A stretch of 64,000 bases of DNA from Tetragonia tetragonoides (Eukaryota > Streptophyta > Magnoliopsida > Caryophyllales > Aizoaceae): the NCBI GenBank assembly GCA_038025085.1, contig CM076144.1:22017501-22081500 (forward strand), in the 5' to 3' direction. Below, in pieces: positions 9,574-20,669 of the stretch (position 1 is the first letter of the stretch; the number at the start of each line of letters is the position of its first letter). Both the position numbers and the translations under genes were made by a program. The notes beneath the pieces were generated by a model. It was given only the letters and a program-made list of their open reading frames with translations. It had not been told where the DNA came from and did not search any database.

Positions 9574-12472
9574 TGTACCATCTGAATTTCCGTCTAATTT
9601 GAAACCATTTAAAATTACGAGTTGCAGCGGAAAAACACTAGAAATTCGAAGCGTTACCGCCATATTTAATGTTCAAATTAAATACAAGGCTAGAAAGAAA
9701 CCAAATGTTTATATTCCAAACATACATACTAGATAATTAAATAATAACTATCTTCTCCAACTAAAACTTAAAACAAATAATCCAAATGAGATAACAAATA
9801 GTAAACTATTAATTCTCATGCAAGAGAATTAATCTCATTACAATAATAAAAATCCCAATATTATAGAAATTTCAATCTAAACAATAAAAATAAATTGTTC
9901 TTAGAAGATATACAATCTTCTTCCGTCGTCTCCCCTGGCTCACACCACGAGCTACAAATCCTGTCAATCTACTCTCCCATATAGACGAATTCCATATAGG
10001 TTCATCATAGACCCACCATTGAAGATAAATTGACAACAAACACAAGTAAAAAGAAAAACAACCAATAAGCTACGCTGAGTAATTCATAACCACACAATCC
10101 ATTTTAAAATCTCCACTTAAGCCATCATGCTTAATAAACATGCTTGAATAAATAAAAGACGACATGCTTTAATTTAAACAACCACACGATCCAAATAATG
10201 AATCCAATATTTATTATTATCCATTGGCCAAGTTCTTTAGAGAGAAGAGAATCGCACGAATGTCAGAACCAACCGCAGAAGGCTCAATAGGATCAAAAGT
10301 CCTGTGCATAATAGCAAAGAGCGATCAACCGTCCCGGAGTATAGATGACTCCCGAAGTACTTCTAGATGTTCCTAAGTATGCATACCCTCTCTCAACCCT
10401 TAGGTTTACAAGAAGAACAGTTTCACAGTTAAAACTTCACTTGCCCAATTACTCATGTATAGATACAAGCTTTAACCAATTACTTTGGGGCCATAACAAA
10501 TGAAACCCACGCCACGTACCAAGTGACAATTCCCATTCGCTCCCTTTGGTGAATCCATTACCAAAGAAATCTTAACTCTCAATTTATCAATTTAAAGGTG
10601 ATCACATAGTCAAGTAAATCACATAATCTTGGTACTCAAGTAACACAATATGGTTACAATTTCCGATGCCATTTTGCATGAATGGCATCTAGGCCTCAAT
10701 TCAAAAGCACCTAGTTCAATACCTTTACATAGGTTCCAATAGTCAAAGTTCATTTCAACTTATTCAAGTAACATGCTTACTAACATGAATCCACATGCTT
10801 AGCAATATGATACAAAGAATAGCAATACAAGCTATACTCCAATTGAACAATTATTAACATAATTTTCGTTTAACAACCATAATAAATCATGCATCTCCTC
10901 ACATGAATATTAACAAGTAGACATTGTTACACAAAGTGAATTTCCAACATAATACATGCATTCACTAACATATAATTCTATATGAATTATCACAATGAAA
11001 TAAATATCAATTATTCAATTCCAAAATACTCACAAGTCGAAATATGAATTATCATTCTCAATCCAATACCAGACAACATGAATACAATTTCCACTAGACA
11101 TGAATCATGACAATGAAATTACATAATTCACCAACCAATACTAGACAATGAATTACCTTTAGCAAATAAGGCAAATCACGACAATTAACGTAAGCTCCTT
11201 ACGTTCACGTGCGGTCAACGGGTCCTAACAAATCCACAATACACCACTAGTCAATACCTTGACTTCTAAACCACTTTATTAAACTTTAAAAGATGATTTG
11301 GTACCCTTAATTAGATTAATTAAGTTGCTGGAATTTTTAGTTACTCATGCATGCTCAAAGTTTCCAAAAACAATTTACACAACTAAATTCGGAAACTTTC
11401 CGAAACCCTAAAAACAATTCAACAAGTCAAAATAAGTCAACCACCATCACCAACATCAACCACCACCTCACCACAGCCGCTGACCACCGTCCAGCAGCGG
11501 CGGTGGCGGTGACAGTCACGGATGGAGGCCATGACAGCCGCCCAACCACTGCCCACTGTCCAGGCGTGCGCTGTACACGGCCTGGCCGTGTCCAGCCAAA
11601 CCCTAATATATATATTTTTTATTTTATTTTTGTTAATCAAACTTAACAAATCCAAATCTAAATTAAATCAGAATATTTAATAAATTTCCAGATTTAATAA
11701 AATACAAGATCCAACCTTTTAAACTCAAACTTTGATTCAATTCAATAAAACAACAAACTCAACCCTAATCGTGAACCTATCATGCAAAAACAATAGAATC
11801 TAGCAAACCCTAAGCAAAACATAAATTAGGGTTTACTCATACAAAACTAGGGTTCATTAAAACTCATACTTGAATCAAATTTAAAGCTTTTAAGAATCAA
11901 AAACAAGTTTAGAACACTTACTTGGAAATCAAAAAGGATTAAAATTGAGCAATAGGATGAATTGTGAAAAAGTGTTGAAATTCTCTTTCTTTTCTCCTTG
12001 AGTTCGGTCGGCCGTGTGAGAGTGAGAGAGTGAAGCGTTTTTTTATTTTTTTTTATTTGGTCAAGAGTCACTTGATTTAGTATCTGTATGTATTTAGGGA
12101 CTAAATACACTCCTTCCTTATCTCAACCTCTTATTTCCTAAAACTTCTCCTAGAATCACTCCACTAACCAACAATTTAGGAAACAAAATTTAAAACAAAT
12201 TTTCAAAATTTCTCACCCCTATTTTCGGCTAGGGTGGCCGAAAACAAGGCCCTAAATTGCCTTATAATTTTCGGCCACTTCCGAAAATTATAGAGCCCAA
12301 ATAATTTTATTTGTTTTGGCCCAATTTCATTTTAATTAAGTCCAAAACCAAAAATCAATATTAATTAGGCACTTTAAACAGTTATAAGCCCAAATAATTA
12401 TTTAAATCTGAAATTACATTTTCTTTTTAAGTAATTATTATTCCAAAATGAATAATAATACAGGGTATTACA
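9574..12472 (-). repeat. Element B 3' LTR
   Basis: A 2,899-bp LTR starting TGTACCATC in plus orientation and ending GGTATTACA. Its partner is 20670-23550. The two copies align along their whole length with scattered differences, mostly transitions by eye, including in the first bases. Short ORFs inside (for example at 11347-11646) are not conserved as genes. Notable parts are a GC-rich patch near 11480-11600 and T-runs near 12040-12055. Confidence 0.9.
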
Positions 12473-12486
12473 TCCTTACCCCTTTA
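12473..12486 (-). promoter_or_regulatory. Polypurine tract of element B
   Basis: Directly inside the 3' LTR the minus strand reads AAAGGGGTAAGGA, the expected primer for plus-strand DNA synthesis. A second, more perfect purine tract (AAGGGGGGAAGGA) next to another TTACA lies at 12707-12725. Confidence 0.7.
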
Positions 12487-12751
12487 AAAAAAGTTTCGTT
12501 CTTGAAACTTAGGATCAACGCCAAAGTGAAGCTAGTTCCATAAGGCGAAGTTTTTCCACCACACTTTCAAAGTTCAATACACAATGTAACTCGAAAGTTT
12601 AAAAGTTTTCACAACTTTTCCAAATAACAAAATGAGCATGATGCAATGCAATGCAATGAGTTTTCCAGTCTTTAATTCTCTTTTTTTTTTTTTTTTTTGT
12701 GGATTGTTACATCCTTCCCCCCTTAAAAAGGTTTTGATCTCGAAACTAAGG
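12487..12751. other. 3' untranslated region of element B pol
   Basis: Non-coding sequence between the polypurine tract and the chromodomain stop. It holds a T18 run (12681-12698) and a second copy of the LTR-edge/purine-tract arrangement at 12707-12725. Confidence 0.6.
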
Positions 12752-12949
12752 TTAAGTACCTTGTTCGAACAGTTGAGGATAACGCTTGTGTATATCAGCC
12801 TCAGTCTCCCAAGTCGCCTCTTCGACTTTGTGGTTAGCCCACAACACTTTCACAAGATTGATCGTAGACACACGAGTTTTCTTTGTTTTCTCTTCTAGGA
12901 TCCTCACAAGTTTAGTTCGCTCCTCAAGGACTCGAACTGGTTGCTCTTC
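12752..12949 (-). pseudogene. Element B integrase C-terminal chromodomain, behind an in-frame stop
   Basis: The integrase frame meets a TAA at 12947-12949 but then stays open for 65 more codons to a TAA at 12752. Those codons encode a chromodomain: VRILEEKTKKTR, then INLVKVLWANHKVEEATWE and HKRYPQLFEQ. In this family the chromodomain guides integration toward marked chromatin. The stop lies where other family members have an aromatic codon, so it is probably a single-base lesion. Confidence 0.85.
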
Positions 12950-14100
12950 TTAGGTAAGTGTGTCATCTAACACTACCTTTTCTGGATTCAGCACATGACT
13001 TGGATCATGGTGAAATCTCTTAAGTTGCGACACGTGGAACACATCGTGCACTTGCTCCAAATCCATAGGCATAGCAAGCCTATAAGCAACCTCTCCAATT
13101 CTTTCAAGAATCTCGTAGGGGCCAATGTACTTTGGGCTTAGCTTCCCTTTGAGCCCAAATCTCATAACTCCACGAGTAGGCGATACTTTGAGAAGTACCT
13201 TCTCACCAACTTGGAATTCCTTCATTCGTCGATGTTGATCTGCATAGGCTTTCTGTCTACCTTGTGCAGCTTTCATCTTTTCTTGGACAAGTTTTACTTG
13301 ATCCACAGTTTCTTGGATAAAATCCGTAGAAGATCGACACTTCCTTTTATATAACGCATAGTAAGGTGCTCTACCAATGCTCGCATGGTAGCTATTGTTG
13401 TAAGAGAACTCAATCAAAGGCAAACTCTTCTCCCAAGAGTCCTTCATCTCTAGAGAACAAGCTCTCAACATGTCCTCCAATGTCTGAATAGTACGCTCCT
13501 TTTGACCATCTGTCGCAGGATGAAATGCCGCATTAAATTTCAACTTTGTACCAAAAGCATCTTGCAATTTGCCCCAAAAGTTGGACAAGAATCTCGTATC
13601 CCTGTCTGACATAATGTCTTTAGGCACTCCATGTAACCTTAAGACTTCTTTCACATAAGCTTCAGCGAGTTGGTCCATCGACCAAGTCTTCTTCATTGCA
13701 ATGAATCTCGCCGTTTTCATCAGTCGGTCGACAATAACACAAATAGTGTTGTCATTGCCAGACCTCGTCTTTGGTAATCCAGTCACGAAATCCATCGAGA
13801 TTGAATCACATTTCCATCGAGGAATTTCCAGTGATTGAACAAGACCTTCAGGCCTCCTGTGTTCGATCTTCACCTTTTGACTAGTAAGACACCTTGCCAC
13901 ATACTCTGCACACTCTCACTTCATATTTGTCCACCAAAATGGAAGTTTCAAGTCTTTGTATAGCTTATTACCACCTGGGTGAACAGAATACGTAGTTCCA
14001 TACGCCTCATCTAGAATCGTTCTCTTCAGCTCGGTGTTGTTTGGTACACACCAACGCCCCTTCACCTTGATCGTACCATCATCAAGGATCTTATAATCAG
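12950..14100 (-). pseudogene. Element B integrase (zinc finger, D,D35E core, C-terminal module)
   Basis: 13900 to about 14100 holds the H2C2 zinc-binding region, broken by a stop near 13917 and with the second cysteine pair altered (CLTSQKVK). 12950-13900 is one open frame with the DDE core: MDFVTGLPKT (first D), MSDRDTRFLSNFW (second D) and DGQKERTIQTLEDML (E). The C-terminal GPF/Y-type segment LSPKYIGPYEILERIGEVAY follows. Integrase inserts the cDNA into chromatin. Confidence 0.9.
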
Positions 14101-14134
14101 GATGCTTCCCATCCTTGATCTTGACACGTAATTC

Positions 14135-14614
14135 CTATAGAAACGGGTCATGAACTTGCAACTGTCGAATTTCATCATAGATCGACGGTCGCACTACAAG
14201 TGCATTCAGCAACACTACAATCTCACCTTGTTGAACAACTTCTAAGTCAAACTTCCTGAATTCCTCACACAAGTCATACGGTAGCACCATCATGTTGTTC
14301 ACAATGTGTGAAGTCTTCCTACTCAACCCATCAGACACTACATTGGCCTTTCCCTTGTGATACTGAATATCCAGATCGTACTCAGATATCAACTCGAGCC
14401 ATCTCCGTTGCCTCATATTCAACTCCTTTTGAGTGAAAATATACTTCAAACTCTTGTGATCAGTAAAGATCTTGCAACGAGCTCCATACAAATAATACCT
14501 CCAGATTTTCAAGGCAAAAATCACAGCAGCTAACTCCATGTCATTAGTAGGGTAGTTCTTCTCATGCACCTTCAACTGGCGAGAGGCATAAGCAACCACC
14601 TTGCCTTTTTGCAT
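14135..14614 (-). pseudogene. Element B RNase H and connection domain
   Basis: Open frame of 159 codons with RNase H landmarks: [51 protein letters not shown] and [15 protein letters not shown]. It overlaps the preceding RT frame (14572-14892) with a frameshift. RNase H removes the RNA template during reverse transcription. Confidence 0.88.
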
Positions 14615-15490
14615 AAGTACACACCCAACCCATTCTTAGATGCATCACTATACACCTCGAACCCTTCCATTCCAGACGGTAAAGTCAAAACTGGTGTCGT
14701 TGTCAACCTCTTCTTAAGCTCTTGGAAAGCTTTTTCACATTGTTCAATCCACTTGTATTTCATCTCCTTTTTCATCAAATTTGTGATAGGTCTAGCTATC
14801 CTGGAGAAGTCTTGCACAAATCTCCTATAATAGCCAGCCAATCCGAAAAAACTTCTTACTTCAGTCACACTTTTCGGAGCAGACCAATCCATGACAGCCC
14901 GAATCCTAGAAGGATCAACAGAGACTCCTTCTTTAGAGATAATGTGCCCAACAAAAGCAACACTCTCTAGCCAAAACTCACACTTTTAGAGTTTAGCGTA
15001 CAACTTCTCATTTCGCAACGCCTCCAAGAAAGTCCTCAAGTGTCTTGCGCGTTCCTCCTTGTCTTTCGAATACACCAAAATATCATCAATAAAAACGACC
15101 ACAAAACTATCCAGATATGGTCTAAAGGTATTATTCATCATCTCCATAAACTTGGCAGGTGCATTAGTTAACCCAAAATGGCACAACAGTAAACTCATAA
15201 TGCCCATACCTTATCCCAAAGGCAGTTTTTGCAATGTCGACCTCATCAATTCTCAGCTGATGATAATCAGACCGCAAATCCACCTTAGAAAACACTCCGG
15301 CTGCTTGGAGTTGATCGAATAGGTCTTCAATCCTTGGTAGAGGATACCTATTCTTGACAGTGACCTTTTTCAACTCACGATAGTCAATGCAGAGACGCAG
15401 ACTACCATCCTTCTTACGCACAAATAGAAATGGTGCGCCCCACGGCGATACACTAGGTCTAATGTACCCTTTCTCTAACAACTCCTCCAA
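14572..15490 (-). pseudogene. Element B reverse transcriptase
   Basis: Three successive frames. 15164-15490 carries the fingers ([55 protein letters not shown]). 14986-15207 carries the palm with the active site FIDD (near 15081-15092) and [11 protein letters not shown]. 14572-14892 carries the thumb ([30 protein letters not shown]). Frameshifts near 15180 and stops near 14985 and 15490 make it non-functional. Confidence 0.9.
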
Positions 15491-15723
15491 CTTCTACTTT
15501 AGTTCTTTCATTTTTAAAGGTGTCATTCTATACGGTGCCCTCGAAATCGAACCTATTTCTGTAAAGTGATAACCTAACCCTACAGCTAAAATAGATATTG
15601 AAAGAGAAGTCCGAAAGCGCCATGAAGAGCAAAAAAAGTCCACAAGCCTCCTAATTGACACCAATGATTAAAATCTCCCCAAAAACCAAATACTTTATTG
15701 ACACCAATAATTGACCTTAATAC
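15491..15723 (-). pseudogene. Protease-RT linker of element B, degraded
   Basis: Continues the RT N-terminal linker (MTPLKMKELK-type reading just before 15490) and then loses coding character. About 150 bp (15570-15720) reads as AT-rich filler with no recognisable domain, so a small insertion or heavy decay is likely. Confidence 0.5.
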
Positions 15724-16368
15724 CTAGCTTGATTTTGATTCTATCCCACGAACTAGGTCAATCTGAAACATAGTATCTCTCACTGGTGGCATACCAGGAA
15801 TCTCCTTTGGATCTGGAAACTCATTCACCACATCAATCTTTGAGATTTTCTCGTCTAATCCCTCCACATTCTGAATGTGACACAAAAATCCCTCACATCC
15901 CTTCTCTAAGTGCTTCTTCGCCACTAACATTGAAACAATCTCAATTTCTCCCTTAGTGACAATTCCTTTATAAGAGATTCTATTACCTCTAGGTCCTTTC
16001 AGCGATATATTTTGTTCACTACAATCGATTCTCGCTTTATACTTGTTAAGCCAATTCATCCCCAAAATAACATCAAAATCTCCCAATTGAAACTTAATCA
16101 GGTCTGCAGGCAATTCAGACCCTGCAATGTTCACACGAACATTGGGATGCACTACTTTACACAATACCACTTCCCCAGTAGGACTGGCAATACTAGTCTC
16201 TAAAGACTCAACTACTCTCATCCCATGTTTCTTAACAAAGTTTTCAGATATAAATGAATGTGATGCTCCACAATCAAATAATACATAGGCAGACAAAGAA
16301 TTTACAAGAAACGTACCAGTCACCACATTGTTTGCCGCATCAACCTGTACTTGATTCATCACAAACAA
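15724..16368 (-). pseudogene. Element B aspartic protease
   Basis: A 214-codon frame with YVLFDCGASHSFISENF (active-site loop), AGSELPADLIKFQLGDFDVILGMNWL and SEQNISLKGPRG. The catalytic triad reads D-C-G. Its upstream end lies inside the first copy of the 236-bp tandem duplication (16289-16524), which shifts the frame relative to gag. Confidence 0.85.
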
Positions 16369-16760
16369 ACGACCTCCATTTCTGTTCTGGTTGTCATTAT
16401 TGTTCTGAACATTTCCAGCTTGCCCATTCAGCCCATTCTGCCGATTACCACCCTAGTTGTTCCCGTTTTGACCCTGAACTGCAGGAGCTTGAACATTGTT
16501 GTTGCCCCCACCATTGTTCACGACGCAGACAAAGAATTTACAAGAAACGTACCAGTCACCACATTGTTTGCCGCATCAACCTGTACTTGATTCATCACAA
16601 ACAAACGACCTCCATTTCTGTTCTGGTTGTCATTATTGTTCTGAACATTTCCAGCTTGTCCATTCAGCCCATTCTGCCGATTACCACCCTAGTTGTTCCC
16701 GTTTTGACCCTGAACTGCAGGAGCTTGAACATTGTTGTTGCCCCCACCATTGTTCACGAC
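16289..16760. repeat. 236-bp tandem duplication at the gag/protease junction of element B
   Basis: 16289-16524 and 16525-16760 are near-identical direct copies beginning GCAGACAAAGAATTTAC and ending CATTGTTCACGAC. The period of 236 is not a multiple of three, so it breaks gag-pol. An in-frame stop (TAG on the minus strand, near 16451 and 16689) is present in both copies and so predates the duplication. Confidence 0.92.
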
Positions 16761-17846
16761 CTTTCCCTTCTGAGGACAATCAAAAGAACGATGCCCCAAC
16801 TCTTGACAAGTGTAGCATCTCACCTTATTTCCAGCACAATCAACCCCTGGGTGATTCTTATTGCACCTCTTATAAATGTAGGGTTTGCCCTTTCAACCCC
16901 CATTACTCCGATGGGCATTTTTATTGCCATTCTTGCCATTCCCATTCTCATTCTTGGAATTCCCACCCTCATTGTGGTTATTCCCCTTGTTGTTGTTATT
17001 GTTATTGATGTTGTTGTTGCCATTCTAGTTGTTTCCTCCCCGGGACTTCTCCTTCTTTTCACCACCACTACGCTGATGGTCATCAAACTTCCTCTTTTTC
17101 CCAGTCACCTCCTCCCTGTGCTTAAAAATCGCATCTTGATTCGCAGCACGATTGTAGACCTCTTGCATGGTCTGACACTTCTAACCCCCAAAAGACTCAC
17201 GAATGGTCCAGTACAACCCATTCTGGAATCTACGGGCTCTATGTTGTTCCGTAGGGACTAATCCTCCTGCGAAACGAGCTAGGTCATCAAACTTCTCAGC
17301 ATATTCCTGAACAGTCATCCTCCCTTGGATAAGGTTCAAGAACTCATTATACTTTTTGCCCTGGAGATACTTTGAGTAGAACTCCTCTCTAAGAACCGTT
17401 TTGAACATTTTCCAATTAAAACCCGGTCGAGCTCTAATTGATGTGCCATTGGTTGTCCACCAACGATCTGCCTTCTTCCGGAACAGATAGATAGCACTGT
17501 CTATCTTAAGTACCTCTGGACACCCAGTTATCGCGAAGATTTTCTCCAAATCTCGCGTCCAATCGTCGAGAAGTATGGGATCCTCGCGCCCCTCAAACAC
17601 AGGCGGATTATGCCCCTTAATCTTCTTAGACACTGAGGCAAAATTGTCACCTCCATTCATTCTCGTATCTTCCCTCTGCATCATCTGCGCGATGAATGCA
17701 TTAGACTGCGTTAGGGCTTGCTGCGACTGTGCAAGTTGCGCTAACAATGTTTGAGCCATTTCCTCCCCATTCCCGATGTTATTGTTATTATCTCCCATCG
17801 AACTGCTAGAACCCTCGACTCTTTGTCTATTTCTTCTAGGTGGCAT
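16761..17846 (-). pseudogene. Element B gag
   Basis: 17181-17846 is open for 221 codons: MPPRRNRQRVEGSSS, a Gln-rich helix, then the Gag domain (IKGHNPPVFEGREDP, DRWWTTNGTSI, LREEFYSKYLQGKKYNEF, MTVQEYAEKFDDLARF). It continues past a stop at 17181 into a basic, Asn/Gly-rich nucleocapsid with another stop near 17026. The zinc knuckle CYTCQELGHRSFDC (CX2CX4HX4C) lies near 16780-16825. The Gag domain is well preserved, the rest is not. Confidence 0.88.
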
Positions 17847-18337
17847 CTAGCAACCTAAAGGATCAACAAAAGCAAAAGAAAAGGGTATTAGCTACCCATA
17901 TCACACTCATGTGCGATAATCACAACTAACATATACACTTGACTCATATATATGTTTTAATAGCCAACTAGGGCTCTAGGCTCTTATTGCATTCAAGCAC
18001 GGCCTTAACACACTCTTGCGTACTAGCAAGTTCAAAGTTTCAATAGACTTTGTTCTTTCTCAAAAATAAACAAATCACAATCATAATGAAACATCCATGC
18101 TTTTTTCATATAGGCGCTTTCACAATACTCATGCTCCAAATAGCAAATAAATAACACAATTTTTTGCAAAACATTTCATCTCATAAATCAAATAGTCAAG
18201 TATTTGTTCTCAAGAATGAGTGCTTGCCAAACCAAGTCTCAAATAGCATGAAGTAAAGCAAAAATAGTAACATTCTAATCAAAATGTCAAAAACAAATGG
18301 CTCGCATGCCCAAATTAAGTCTCAAATAGTTTACTCC
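17847..18337. other. Leader of element B between gag and the CACTA element
   Basis: AT-rich, no convincing ORF. It ends in the CACTA target duplication TCC (18335-18337). Confidence 0.5.
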
Positions 18338-19382
18338 CACTACAAGAAAACAGACGTTTTGCTACCGCCACAATCGGTCGCTAATAGGCTCAAATCGATC
18401 GCAAAAACGGCTTAGCGACCGATTAGTGACCGATTTCAGTCGGTCGCTAAAATCGTGGTGTCTAAATAATTCTCCGTCGCAAAATCGGTCGCTAATTTAT
18501 AGCGACCGATTATAGTCGGTCGCTAAAGGCTAATTTTTGTTAAAAAAAAATCCAGATTAGCAGCCATAAACTTGGCTACTAATCTGGAGTTAAAGTAACA
18601 GGGTATTTACGAAAATACACCCATCCCATCTCCCCAAACACATCCACCCCATCTCGCCCAAACACATCCACCCCCCATCTCGCCAAACACAATTGCCAAA
18701 ACAAGCCATATCCATTGCAAACAAGTAAACATCCATTGCAAACAAGTAAACATAGGCTTAAAAAATTACTGAATTTGAACTAGCAAACATAAGATCTAGA
18801 TTCAAAACGCATATGAACGTAATTACACAAGTCGAAAAAAAAGACAATAAAATTAGCAAAAGTAAAGGAAGAAAACTAGATGTGAAAATAATGAAAACAT
18901 TAACTTTCATCAAACATAGATTACATAAGGGTTTTATCAAACATAGATCTAGAAACTTTCATCAAAATTAAAAGAATACATATTTAACTCGCCATTGATA
19001 ATGTGAAACTGGAGAGAGAAAAGCATGAAGCTTCACTTCAATCTGGGGATGGTTGACCACGATCTGGGTTGGTGGACCACGATCTGCACCGATCGGAACT
19101 TAACAGCTTCGATCTGGCCTTGATGAACCTTTATAAGTCTCGTCTCTTAATTCCATAGACATGCAAATTGAAGGCCCGATTTCCCCATTAATGAAGACAA
19201 AAGTGAGAGGAGGGAGATGTATAGATGGTGAGAAAATTGAAAGAGAGAGGGGTAGAGGATGACGAGAGAAAGTGAGGTCAGTTGAGGAGATGGAGATGGA
19301 GATTGGATGAACGTTGAAGAAACGAAGAGAAAAGGAAAAAAAAAAAAGAAAAAAAGAAAAAAAGAGGGCCTGAGAGCTAAGA

Positions 19383-19438
<56 letters not shown>

Positions 19439-19689
19439 ATTTTTTTTAATAAGAACCTGTAGAAAAACGGTGGGTGGCGTAGGGTGGAGTTAAGGAACTT
19501 TATATACTAGGTTAGATAATAGGTAGATAAAGGGGGAAAGTCGATGAAAATTATGCTAAGTGAACAAAGTCGCCAATCAACGACCGATTCTAGCGACCGA
19601 TGGTATGTCGGTCACTAAATTCCAGAGTTAGAAACCGATCGACAATCGGTCGCTAGAATCGGTAGCTAACCCGCACTTTTCTTGTAGTG
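18338..19689. mobile_element. Non-autonomous CACTA (En/Spm) element, 1,352 bp, in element B
   Basis: Starts CACTACAAGAAAA and ends TTTTCTTGTAGTG, perfect 13-bp terminal inverted repeats. A 3-bp target duplication TCC (18335-18337, 19690-19692) flanks it. Both subterminal regions (18370-18530 and 19570-19670) are packed with direct and inverted copies of the motif CGGTCGCTAA and its complement, the usual transposase-binding arrangement. The interior has no transposase, only short A- and GA-rich repeats, including (GA)n at 19387-19438. Confidence 0.93.
19387..19438. repeat. (GA)n microsatellite in the CACTA element
   Basis: About 50 bp of nearly pure GA dinucleotides with one GAAA interruption. 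A-rich simple sequence precedes it at 19332-19364. Confidence 0.95.
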
Positions 19690-19700
19690 TCCAAATAAAA

Positions 19701-20457
19701 TTAATCAGAACTAAGAATCACGCCCTTCTCGCACGGTTCCTCAAAGGATATGCGACACACATGTGTCACTTGGAACTCGCCCATCTCCTCCTCCTCCTCC
19801 TCCTCCATAAGTTCCTCCTCTTCTGGATCCTCCTCCTCTTCAGTTGGGGTCCTTGGCTCGTTGGGCTTGCCATTCAAGCTTATGGGCCAGTCTCTCACAG
19901 CGCTAGGCCTAGATGGCCTTGTAGGAACCTCGGGAACAGTAGGCAAAGGCTCCTCCTCAACCTCAACAGTAGGCGTCTCGGCCCCCTTGGCGAAGTAGTC
20001 CTTCTCTAACGCTAGTGCTCGATCTAAGTCGGCGTCTGCCTCCTCTTGGGTCATTTGATCGTCCACCTGAAGCAATGGATTGTACCCTCCAGCGTTCTCC
20101 ACGTATACCTCGTAAGGGTATCTAAGAACATCTGAGTGCTCCTTCTCCCATACGTAGGCCCTTATCATCAAGGACTCCAAAGTCTCCAAATAGGGGTAGT
20201 CCCTATCGTTCCTCATCTCCCAGTCCACTAGCCACTCTTTGTGAAATTGGAACCACTTGTCCGTCGTGTAGGCAAAGATTTTGATGAAGTAGAAGGCCTT
20301 CATCTTTTCCGAGCGTATAGAGGATTGAACGTCGAGGCGCTCGTTGTACTGCATGAATATTTCTCGTACGAGATCAAAGTATTCCTTTAGTCGGCCTCCC
20401 TCATAACGGAGCTGCCTCGGGTCGTCGGGAGTCACGGGTCATTCAAGCTTCACCATC
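19701..20457 (-). pseudogene. Unrecognised acidic ORF between LTR and gag of element B
   Basis: A 244-codon open frame (19701-20435). An ATG at 20457 lies in frame one stop codon (20438-20440) upstream, so the original protein was probably about 251 residues. The N-terminal half looks globular (YEGGRLKEYFDLVREIFMQY, TTDKWFQFHKEWLVDWEMR). The C-terminal half is Pro/Glu-rich and ends in a long Glu run (about 19774-19846) and a short hydrophilic tail. No family was recognised. It is in the same place and orientation as the 326-residue ORF of element A and has similar acidic composition, but I could not align the two. Confidence 0.55.
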
Positions 20458-20654
20458 TGCACGCGAGAACAACACGTTAGTACTTCACTCGAGTACTTCA
20501 AATAATACCAAAACAAGTAAAAGAAACAAATCAACTAATTTCGGCTTACAAATCTTTTATTCACATAACTTAAGTCTATTAAGTTTTCAACCTAAGAGTA
20601 TATCTTAATGACATACTTTACCATTCAAAACGTATATCAGGGACAGTATCATAC

Positions 20655-20666
20655 GCTCTGATATCA
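20655..20666 (-). promoter_or_regulatory. Primer binding site of element B, degenerate
   Basis: The minus strand reads TGATATCAGAGC, one base different from the standard initiator tRNA-Met complement. It lies three bases inside the 5' LTR edge at 20670. Confidence 0.8.
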
Positions 20667-20669
20667 ACT

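Noticed and set aside
11347..11646. 99-residue ORF in element B 3' LTR
   Set aside because: It is not preserved in the paired LTR (22441-22740), where the same region is shortened and shifted.
16254..17261. 335-residue plus-strand ORF
   Set aside because: It is antisense to element B gag, and its His/Cys/Leu bias mirrors the Asn/Gly-rich coding strand. It contains both copies of the 236-bp duplication.
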